5,554 bases of DNA from the NCBI GenBank assembly GCA_012513395.1, contig JAAZCH010000342.1:1-5554 (forward strand), read 5' to 3'. A program made the position numbers and the translations under genes. Position 1 is the stretch's first letter; every line of letters starts with the position of its first letter. The DNA is from Tissierellia bacterium. Lineage in GTDB: Bacteria > Bacillota_A > Clostridia > Tissierellales > Peptoniphilaceae. The notes below the pieces were generated by a model. It searched no databases. It saw nothing but the letters and a program-made list of their open reading frames with translations, and had not been told where the DNA came from. Below, piece after piece: positions 1-4,651 of this stretch.

Positions 1-57
1 AGCTGTCAATTCCTTATATTTTTTTGTTAACCCACGCACCTCTATAACATTAGTCAT
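1..57 (-). CDS. ABC transporter ATP-binding protein, N-terminus only (runs off the left edge)
   Basis: Nineteen codons are visible, reading MTNVIEVRGLTKKYKELTA. The pattern I-E-V-x-G-L-T-K-x-Y is the usual first beta-strand of an ABC ATPase, and Tyr14 sits where the A-loop aromatic residue stacks on the adenine of ATP. The Walker A motif would lie beyond the window edge. The ATG at 55-57 is chosen because a strong ribosome-binding site (GGAGGAA, 64-70) lies six bases upstream. The style (short N-terminus, GLTKKYKE) resembles ATPases of ABC-2 type exporters such as drug, lantibiotic or Na+ exporters, but 19 residues cannot identify the substrate. A small ORF ends 19 bases upstream on the same strand, so the two are probably cotranscribed. 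Confidence 0.8.
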   Translation of the reverse strand, partial: MTNVIEVRGLTKKYKELTA

Positions 58-63
58 ACACAC

Positions 64-70
64 TTCCTCC
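64..70 (-). promoter_or_regulatory. ribosome-binding site of the ABC ATPase
   Basis: The minus strand reads GGAGGAA, six bases before the ATG at 55-57. It is one of the strongest Shine-Dalgarno matches in the window and fixes the start of the truncated ABC gene. Confidence 0.75.
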
Positions 71-76
71 ATATCA

Positions 77-193
77 TTAGATTAAAATATACGAACCACT
101 TAACTGATTGTAAGATTTTTCCGATCTTGCGGAGGTAATAGGAAAATCCCAATCATTAAGCGTAAAATTTTTTATTTTACAAGTAATTTTCAT
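77..193 (-). CDS. small ORF of 38 codons upstream of the ABC ATPase; unknown function
   Basis: The ORF runs from ATG (191-193) to TAA (77-79) and gives a 38-residue peptide with no recognised family. Its N-terminal third is lysine-rich with one cysteine (MKITCKIKNF). The C-terminal part is rich in Ser, Thr, Tyr and Asn, contains D-W-D-F-P near residues 14-18, and ends in the hydrophobic Y-I-L-I. There is no clear signal peptide or double-glycine leader. The frame is open upstream only to a TAA at 218-220. A weak AGGG (202-205) lies eight bases before the ATG. In its favour are an extended -10 promoter at 257-265, same-strand spacing of 19 bases to the ABC gene, and a higher GC content than the flanking 194-292 stretch. 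It could be a peptide substrate, a leader peptide, or the tail of a gene cut off by the adjacent transposon remnant. Expression is unproven. Confidence 0.4.
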   Translation of the reverse strand: MKITCKIKNFTLNDWDFPITSARSEKSYNQLSGSYILI

Positions 194-204
194 AATAAAA
201 GCCC

Positions 205-214
205 TACATATGTA
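205..214. repeat. 10-base perfect palindrome TACATATGTA
   Basis: A perfect palindrome lies between the candidate promoter (257-265) and the small ORF start (193). It could be an operator half-site pair, but a 10-base palindrome in AT-rich DNA also arises by chance. Confidence 0.3.
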
Positions 215-249
215 AGATTAGCTCTTTAAAAAATAATTCTTACTAATCT
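215..249 (-). repeat. inverted repeat in the leader of the small ORF / ABC transcript
   Basis: AGATTAG (215-221) and CTAATCT (243-249) are perfect 7-base complements around a 21-base loop that contains an A/T run. On the minus strand the repeat begins at the position where transcription from the TGATATAAT box would start, so it would form a hairpin at the extreme 5' end of that RNA. The function is unknown. Confidence 0.3.
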
Positions 250-256
250 AAAGTTT

Positions 257-265
257 ATTATATCA
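257..265 (-). promoter_or_regulatory. extended -10 promoter for the small ORF and ABC gene
   Basis: The minus strand reads TGATATAAT, a consensus TATAAT box with the TGn extension, which reduces the need for a -35 box. No good -35 at 16-18 bases is visible (TTGAAT occurs at only 14 bases). The expected start is near 250, giving a leader of about 57 bases before the ATG at 193 and about 193 bases before the ABC ATG. Together with 194-292, which otherwise holds no gene, this is the likely control region of the left-hand transcription unit. Confidence 0.5.
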
Positions 266-292
266 TTAATCTGTTAATTCAATGTAAAATTC

Positions 293-321
293 AAGGGTTA
301 AGATGGAAATCTTTAACCCTT
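293..321 (-). terminator. hairpin overlapping the OrfA stop codon, possible terminator
   Basis: AAGGGTTAA at the left pairs with TTAACCCTT at the right. The stem continues through the inner GAT/ATC bases with one bulged base and closes on a short loop. The stop codon of the OrfA fragment (320-322) lies in the stem. The sequence that follows on the minus strand is only moderately T-rich (GAATTTTAC), so termination is plausible but not certain. Confidence 0.4.
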
Positions 322-876
322 AATAAGTATCTTTCTTGGAGTTTGTGGCTGATTCTTGACTTTCTCTCATTTTCTCTTCTAACCTCAATTCCAAGTATTT
401 ATTTTTAATATTTAGCATACGATTTTCATGCTCTAATTCCTGGATCTTCTTCTTTGCTTCTTCTAAACTGATTGATGAAGTATTAGTTTTTTCATCTTTA
501 ATTTTTGGTTTTTTATTAGATTTATTCAATTTAATAGGCCTTCCTTGTTTATTTGAAAGTCCATCTATCTCATAGATTTTTCGCCAATTCGCTATCATTG
601 ATGGGTTGTTGATGCCAAACTTTAGCAACCTCCCTGTAGGACATTTCGCTAGATTCATAATGGCATTAACACTTCTGACTTAAATTCTACACTGTATGAG
701 TTATTTTTGCGAGAACGTTTTAATCCATTCAAACCAAAATTTTTGTAATTATTCACCCATTGATTTATTAGAGAAATACTTATACTATGTTTTTTATTTA
801 ATGTATTGTAACTTGATTTTTCTTCAAGATATTCAGTTACAATTTTTATTTTTAGATCTATGCTATGTTTCGCCAT
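320..876 (-). pseudogene. IS3/IS150-type transposase OrfA, broken by two frameshifts
   Basis: Three minus-strand frames join into one OrfA of about 185 residues. Frame 1 (876 to about 660) carries the first helix-turn-helix (MAKHSIDLKIKIVTEYLEEK..., then S-Y-S-V-E-F-K). Frame 2 (659 to 621) carries YESSEMSYREVAK, the start of the second helix-turn-helix. Frame 3 (about 620 to 320) continues with FGINNPSMIANW, GRP, and a leucine-zipper-like coiled coil (L-E-E-A ... L-E-H-E-N ... L-E-L-R-L) before ESQESATNSKK, the usual OrfA tail. Each part matches the family order, so two small indels, near 660-666 and 617-622, explain the breaks. The ATG at 876 has GAGGGGG (884-890) seven bases upstream. OrfA normally binds the element ends and is fused to OrfB by a -1 frameshift. 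OrfB is absent here, so the element cannot move itself. Confidence 0.82.
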
Positions 877-897
877 ACTAAAACCCCCTCACTTGAA

Positions 898-926
898 TTT
901 TTGTCCAAGTTTTGGGGGTCAGTTCA
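898..926 (-). repeat. terminal inverted repeat of the IS150-group remnant
   Basis: Read from 926 on the minus strand it begins TGAACTGACCCCCAAAACTT and continues GGACAAAAA. This matches the TG-start and the GACCCC...AAAA.TTGGACA pattern typical of IS150-group ends. It fixes the outer boundary at 926. No partner repeat is present in the window. Confidence 0.75.
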
Positions 927-978
927 TAGTTCGCTTGAGAATAACAGAGGCGTGGTGGAGCACTATCATTTAAATTGT
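927..978. other. short spacer between IS end and symporter gene
   Basis: Fifty-two bases lie between the IS boundary and the symporter stop codon. Positions about 931-962 are clearly richer in GC than the surroundings (GCGTGGTGGAGCAC). No hairpin followed by a T-run is found, so the operon lacks a visible intrinsic terminator here. I see no gene in it. Confidence 0.5.
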
Positions 979-2406
979 TTATTTTTCAATAAACTCACCG
1001 TATGAAACTATAGGAGGATTCTCACCTCTTTCTTTAGCTGGTATAAATCTCTCCCAAAAGTCGTTAAATAATCTCTTTAGTTCCTTCAAGTTCATTACAA
1101 TCAAAAATACAGTCAATATTACATATAATCCAGTTATTAAATCAGTCATAGCCCATAACAAGTTTGCTTCTATATTTGGCAACAAGCATACTGGTACTAA
1201 AAAGTATAAAAGAAATAATCTAGTTGCAACTTTATTGAATTTAGTATCTCCAAAGATGTAGTTGACTGATTTTTCTACTGAATAATACATACCAACTATA
1301 GTTGTCCACGCAAATATTGTAATTGCAATTGCCATAAAAACAACTCCCACTGTTCCTAGAGCTTCTCCAAAAGCCGCTGTAGTCAAACCAGCACTTGTTA
1401 TATCACCAAATTTTATATGCGATTGTGTTATTAATATCGCAAGAGCTGTCATAGTACAGATAACCATATCTGCCATAACTTCGCCCCAACCCCATAAGCT
1501 TTGTCTAATAGGGTGGTCAGTTATAGCCGCAGAATGAGCAACCATACCATAGCCAGTGCCTGTATCAGATGAATAAACTCCTCTTGCAATACCAAACCTT
1601 ATTGCTTCTTTCATAGAAGCACCCAAGAATCCACCAGCAGCAGCTACTGGAGAAAAAGCACCTTTAAAAATTGAAACTATTACATCTGGAATGTTTTGAA
1701 AATTAAGTAGAGTAATTACTAGAACTGCTAAAATATAACCAATTGCCATGAATGGAACTACTTTTTCTAATGTGTTAGCAATAGTTCTAATTCCTCCATA
1801 TACAGTTACAAATACACTTATACCAAGTATTGCTAATACAATTCTCATATCAATATCAATTAATTGAGCTATTGAAGATGTAACTGCTTCACTTTGTACT
1901 GCATTAGTCCAAGGTCCAAATAATATTACAAATAGCGCTATTATTATACCACCTACTCTAGAACCTGTTGTACCTTCAAATACAAAAGATCTATCACTTA
2001 CATATTCATCTATGGACTTTTCATATTTAACTCGATATCTTTGTCCCATGAGAATTTCACAAGCTTTTGTAGAAACTCCAAATATGTCAGCAATCCAAAT
2101 CCAAAATACTGCTCCTGGACCACCTGAAACTATAGCTGTTGCAACTCCACCAATATTACCTACGCCCAAAGTATTAGCTAAAGCAGTACATGCTGCAGCA
2201 AACCCTGAAACAGTACCTTTCCCTTCACCCTTGTCTGAAGCAAACATCTTGCCATATGTATTATCAAAATTAAACTTTACTTTTGTTAGATACCTGCCTT
2301 TAAAAAAAATAGTTAGAAATATTCCCGTACACATCACTAGAGAAATTAAAGGTGTACCCCATAACCAATCTGAAATACTAGCTACTAAAATAGTTAATTG
2401 TTCCAT
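979..2406 (-). CDS. AGCS-family sodium:alanine-type amino-acid symporter
   Basis: A 475-residue integral membrane protein of normal family length. It would import a small neutral amino acid coupled to Na+ across the cytoplasmic membrane. About ten to eleven hydrophobic segments are visible, for example near residues 14-35, 150-164, 188-206, 216-236, 307-328, 350-376, 395-412 and 415-440. Family motifs are L-G-V-G-N-I-G-G-V-A-T-A-I (80-92) and G-G-P-G-A-V-F-W-I-W (95-104), the AGCS signature region, followed by T-K-x-x-E (113-117) and R-Y-R (123-125). The block usually reading S-N-E-A-G-x-G is here S-S-D-T-G-T-G-Y-G-M-V-A-H-S-A-A (279-294), so this is a divergent subfamily and alanine may not be its substrate. 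H-P-x-R-Q (298-302) is kept. The ATG at 2406 has AAAGGGGG (2411-2418) upstream. The gene starts 15 bases after the PLP enzyme and is the last gene of the operon. Confidence 0.9.
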   Translation of the reverse strand: MEQLTILVASISDWLWGTPLISLVMCTGIFLTIFFKGRYLTKVKFNFDNTYGKMFASDKGEGKGTVSGFAAACTALANTLGVGNIGGVATAIVSGGPGAVFWIWIADIFGVSTKACEILMGQRYRVKYEKSIDEYVSDRSFVFEGTTGSRVGGIIIALFVILFGPWTNAVQSEAVTSSIAQLIDIDMRIVLAILGISVFVTVYGGIRTIANTLEKVVPFMAIGYILAVLVITLLNFQNIPDVIVSIFKGAFSPVAAAGGFLGASMKEAIRFGIARGVYSSDTGTGYGMVAHSAAITDHPIRQSLWGWGEVMADMVICTMTALAILITQSHIKFGDITSAGLTTAAFGEALGTVGVVFMAIAITIFAWTTIVGMYYSVEKSVNYIFGDTKFNKVATRLFLLYFLVPVCLLPNIEANLLWAMTDLITGLYVILTVFLIVMNLKELKRLFNDFWERFIPAKERGENPPIVSYGEFIEK

Positions 2407-2421
2407 AATATCCCCCTTTTA

Positions 2422-3591
2422 TTACAAAAATACATTTAATGCGCTCATAACATCTTTAGCAATATCTTCCATGTCTTCTAATCCAATTGAAAATCTTAAT
2501 AAGCCCTCATGTAATCCCATTTCTACTAGTTCATCACTTGTAAACTCGGTCCTAAATGCAGTGGCAGGATGAGCAAATGAAGTTCTATACCCTCCTAATG
2601 TTCCTAAGTACCTAACGATCTTAAGTTCCTTGACAAATTTATCTACTAATTTTAAGTCATCTGTTACTCTAATTGAAACCATTGGTCCATAATTTCCATC
2701 AAACAACTTTTCTGCTAACTCTTTTTGCCTATATCCTGCTGCTGTTGGGTAATTTATATATTTAATGGCAGGATGGTCCTTAATTAATTCTACAAATGCT
2801 CTTGCATTGGAATTATGCTTCTCCATCCTCAAACCAAAAGTTCTTAATCCTCTAACCACTTGATAAGATGAAAATCCATCCATAACACTACCAAATAATA
2901 AGTATTTAGGACTAATTTTATCTATAATCTCTTTAGATGAAGTAATTGAACCTCCAGTAACATCACTATGACCATTAATGAATTTTGTAAGACTGTGTAT
3001 TACAATATCAACTCCATAATCTAAAGGATTTATTAAGAATGGCGTAGTAAATGTGGAGTCAACAATCGTAGATATATTCTTTTTCTTTGCCACTTTTACA
3101 ACTTCACTTAAGTCAATTATTTCTATTAATGGGTTTGTAATTATTTCAAAATACAACAGTTTTGTGTTTTCTTTTATAGCGTTTTCAATTCTACTAACAT
3201 CTGTAAAATCAACATAATCTACTTCTATACCAAATTTTTCTAAAATCATTGAAGATAATTCTATAGTCTCACCATATATTGACTTTGAAAAAATGATATG
3301 ATCTCCAGTTTCTAGTAAACTTAGTAAACAAGTTGATATTGCAGCCATCCCTGAAGAAGTTATTAGAGTATCTTCCCCATTTTCTAACAATGATATTCCT
3401 TCAGAAAGCCCATCTCTATTAGGATTTGAACTTCTTTGATAATAATAGCTTCTGCCTTCAACAGCATCATCATATTCAGAAATACTATTAATTTCGTATG
3501 CAGTTGAATTATGTATTGGCATAACTTCAGATGTTGGCATTGCTCTTTTATACTCAATACCAAAATTGAGTAATTTTGTCTGGTCTTTCAT
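2422..3591 (-). CDS. PLP-dependent Cys/Met metabolism lyase, methionine gamma-lyase-like
   Basis: A 389-residue fold-type I PLP enzyme of the Cys/Met metabolism family, cytosolic and usually a tetramer. Counting from the ATG at 3591, conserved residues are Tyr51 and Arg53 (YQRSSNPN, phosphate contacts from the neighbouring subunit), S-G-M 80-82, Tyr106 (ring stacking), Asp178 (pyridine nitrogen), Ser200, Thr202 and the Schiff-base Lys203 (HSLTKFINGHSDV), and Arg366 (GLLRFSIGLED, substrate carboxylate). Methionine gamma-lyase would yield methanethiol, 2-oxobutyrate and ammonia; cystathionine or cysteine lyase activity is an alternative. The methionine gamma-lyase cysteine after YG is Glu108, and the K-D pair of that enzyme is not found, so the specificity is uncertain. 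Start choice: AGGTGAT (3596-3602) gives good spacing to 3591, but ATG 3597 (AGGA upstream) and GTG 3600 are also possible. The gene begins 9 bases after the regulator stop, suggesting translational coupling. Confidence 0.88.
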   Translation of the reverse strand: MKDQTKLLNFGIEYKRAMPTSEVMPIHNSTAYEINSISEYDDAVEGRSYYYQRSSNPNRDGLSEGISLLENGEDTLITSSGMAAISTCLLSLLETGDHIIFSKSIYGETIELSSMILEKFGIEVDYVDFTDVSRIENAIKENTKLLYFEIITNPLIEIIDLSEVVKVAKKKNISTIVDSTFTTPFLINPLDYGVDIVIHSLTKFINGHSDVTGGSITSSKEIIDKISPKYLLFGSVMDGFSSYQVVRGLRTFGLRMEKHNSNARAFVELIKDHPAIKYINYPTAAGYRQKELAEKLFDGNYGPMVSIRVTDDLKLVDKFVKELKIVRYLGTLGGYRTSFAHPATAFRTEFTSDELVEMGLHEGLLRFSIGLEDMEDIAKDVMSALNVFL

Positions 3592-3595
3592 TCTC

Positions 3596-3602
3596 ATCAC
3601 CT
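3596..3602 (-). promoter_or_regulatory. ribosome-binding site of the PLP lyase, overlapping the merR-type stop codon
   Basis: The minus strand reads AGGTGAT and shares its first two bases with the TAG stop (3601-3603) of the regulator. It complements the 3' end of 16S rRNA and lies five bases before the ATG at 3589-3591. Because it overlaps the upstream stop, ribosomes finishing the regulator could reinitiate on the lyase. Confidence 0.45.
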
Positions 3603-4398
3603 ATCCTACAAAAAATTGAAATTCATAATTCGCTTCTAAGTAATCATCTAGATTATCTTCAAACTCAAGAGCTACACATATCTTTGGCTGTTTCTTATCG
3701 AAAAATTCTGAAATTAAATGAGGATTCCATTTGTTTTGAATTGCTTTGCCTATTATACAGAGGTATTCTCCAGCTGGAAGAACTGTAAAATCAGATCCTT
3801 CTTTCTTTTCACTAATATAAATGAAGTAATCAGTAGGCAAAAATTCTTTTTGTATAAATTTATCGTAGTGAAATAGATATCCATACTGACGTCTATATTG
3901 TAATTCCATAGTTTTAAGCTCTGACTTTTTCTTTTGCATATTAACTTCTGGAGAATGAATCCAGTTTAACCAATCATCTTCACACGGAATTTTTAATATA
4001 TATCTTTCTGGTAGTTCTAATCTGTACGAATGTAGCATGTCAAATTCATCATTAATATAATTCCAATAATCTCTGTACCATTTCATGTCCTTGATTATTA
4101 CTTTAAGTTTCTCAAGCTCTACTTCTTTTTCATTTATCTTCTTATTCAGTCCTTGAACTAGCCCATTTACTCCTTCAGATTCCATTATTTCTTTTATTTC
4201 GTCCAGATCCATGCCAAAACTCTGAAGATACTTAATTCTATCAATATAATGAAATTTTTCGAATGTATAATATCTATATCCTGTATCTTCATCAATAAAT
4301 GATGGTTTTAAAAGCCCGATTTTATCATAATATCTTAATGTTTTAGTGCTAACGCCCAATAATCTTGAAGTTTCTCCGATAGTGTATAACTTGTCCAT
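3601..4398 (-). CDS. MerR-family transcriptional regulator with GyrI-like effector domain (BmrR/BltR type)
   Basis: A 265-residue regulator. The N-terminus is the MerR winged helix-turn-helix: YTIGETSRLLGVSTKTLRYY (5-24), then D-K-I-G-L-L-K-P, the D-T-G-Y-R-Y-Y wing (38-44), and a second helical pair to about residue 75. Residues about 84-112 form the dimer coiled coil. Residues about 125-265 look like a GyrI-like (SOUL/AraC effector) ligand domain, with L-P-A-G-E-Y (207-212) and a final strand Y-E-F-Q-F-F-V (258-264). Glu259 may occupy the place of the buried acid that binds cationic drugs in BmrR (inference from position only). Such proteins sit between -10 and -35 elements with long spacers and untwist the DNA when the ligand is bound. 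Here that promoter lies directly upstream, so the gene is probably autoregulated and controls the lyase and symporter. ATG 4398 has AAAGGA (4406-4411) upstream. Confidence 0.9.
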   Translation of the reverse strand: MDKLYTIGETSRLLGVSTKTLRYYDKIGLLKPSFIDEDTGYRYYTFEKFHYIDRIKYLQSFGMDLDEIKEIMESEGVNGLVQGLNKKINEKEVELEKLKVIIKDMKWYRDYWNYINDEFDMLHSYRLELPERYILKIPCEDDWLNWIHSPEVNMQKKKSELKTMELQYRRQYGYLFHYDKFIQKEFLPTDYFIYISEKKEGSDFTVLPAGEYLCIIGKAIQNKWNPHLISEFFDKKQPKICVALEFEDNLDDYLEANYEFQFFVG

Positions 4399-4418
4399 TT
4401 ATTATTCCTTTCATTTTG

Positions 4419-4449
4419 ATAATAATCTTTTCCCTAAGGTAAAGGTCAA
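4419..4449 (-). promoter_or_regulatory. MerR-type promoter with 19-base spacer, driving the three-gene operon
   Basis: On the minus strand the -35 is TTGACC (4444-4449) and the -10 is TATTAT (4419-4424), separated by exactly 19 bases (4425-4443). The usual spacer is 17; 19 is the hallmark of promoters activated by MerR proteins, and the gene immediately downstream encodes one. The predicted start near 4412 leaves a leader of only about 14 bases before the ATG at 4398, so there is no room for a riboswitch or attenuator. Control should rest on the protein. Confidence 0.85.
4427..4444 (-). promoter_or_regulatory. MerR-family operator dyad within the promoter spacer
   Basis: The minus-strand 18-mer CTTTACCTTAGGGAAAAG is a dyad: seven of nine positions pair by Watson-Crick rules, one is T-G and one (A-A) is a mismatch. 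It fills the spacer, which is where MerR dimers bind on the face opposite RNA polymerase. It resembles the CCTTAxGG-centred operators of BmrR-type regulators. Confidence 0.8.
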
Positions 4450-4520
4450 TATGTTTTTTAATATATTTTTGAGTAATGCTATTTTTTTATATATGAGATT
4501 ATATATTATGAATTAAATGT
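4450..4520. other. AT-rich gap between the operon promoter and the ISL3 element
   Basis: Seventy-one very AT-rich bases with several T-runs. There is no gene, no convincing plus-strand promoter, and no 8-base repeat matching the sequence beyond the other end of the ISL3 element. It may contain upstream-element-like A/T tracts for the operon promoter. Confidence 0.3.
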
Positions 4521-4549
4521 GGCTCTATACTAAATAGTGTTGATGAAAA
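4521..4549 (+). repeat. left terminal inverted repeat region of the ISL3 element
   Basis: It begins GGCTCTATACTAAATAGTGT and runs on into TGATGAAAA. An inverted partial copy, ACACTATTT, recurs at 4601-4609 followed by CCTAAAATATAG, giving a sub-terminal repeat between the end and the transposase start that may be an extra transposase-binding site. Confidence 0.55.
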
Positions 4550-4571
4550 AAATCATTGGCACTATTTTTTA
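4532..4571 (+). terminator. hairpin plus T-run just inside the ISL3 left end
   Basis: AAATAGTG (4532-4539) pairs with CACTATTT (4560-4567). The inner TTGATGA and TCATTGG extend the stem through wobble pairs to a run-of-A loop. T's follow directly on the plus strand (to 4570). This has the form of an intrinsic terminator. At this place in an insertion sequence it would block transcription entering from outside and shield the transposase gene. Confidence 0.6.
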
Positions 4572-4651
4572 GTTATAGTAAAAAAAGATAGACATATCCT
4601 ACACTATTTCCTAAAATATAGTCACCACAAAAATATAAAGGAGTGTATTTA

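Larger units (their letters stand above)
320..926 (-). mobile_element. IS3-family (IS150 group) insertion sequence remnant, OrfB and right end missing
   Basis: One end is intact: the minus strand starts TGAACTGACCCCCAAAAC at 926, the typical terminal repeat of IS150-group elements, followed by OrfA in the correct orientation. After OrfA ends at 320 there is no trace of OrfB (the rve/DDE integrase part) in any minus-strand frame, and no matching right inverted repeat is found between 60 and 320. About two thirds of a normal 1.3-1.5 kb element is therefore gone. The left edge of the remnant is not visible; 320 is the end of recognisable sequence. The insertion end lies 52 bases beyond the symporter stop codon and may have displaced the terminator of that operon. 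Confidence 0.8.

Noticed and set aside
200..330. IS3 OrfB start downstream of OrfA
   Set aside because: All three minus-strand frames after OrfA close within about 20 codons and none resembles the OrfB N-terminus.
617..666. Programmed ribosomal frameshift as explanation for the split OrfA
   Set aside because: IS3 elements shift at the OrfA/OrfB boundary on an A-rich slippery site. The breaks here are inside the second helix-turn-helix, there are two of them, and there is no slippery heptamer.
696..881. Plus-strand open frame of 61 codons
   Set aside because: It is antisense to OrfA, which has clear family motifs on the minus strand. It has no ribosome-binding site and no recognisable protein pattern.
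2012..2572. Plus-strand open frame of 186 codons
   Set aside because: It lies opposite the start of the symporter and the end of the lyase, spans their junction, is rich in Pro/Ser/Thr, and has no motif. Both minus-strand genes are strongly supported.
3576..3788. Plus-strand open frame of 70 codons
   Set aside because: It is antisense across the regulator-lyase junction, without a ribosome-binding site or domain.
4399..4520. Possible SAM, T-box or other riboswitch ahead of the sulfur-amino-acid genes
   Set aside because: The predicted transcription start leaves a leader of about 14 bases, and no paired leader structure or conserved riboswitch core is seen.
4643..4651. GTG at 4643 as the ISL3 transposase start
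   Set aside because: The G of this codon belongs to the AAAGGAG ribosome-binding site, which is correctly spaced for the ATG at 4652.
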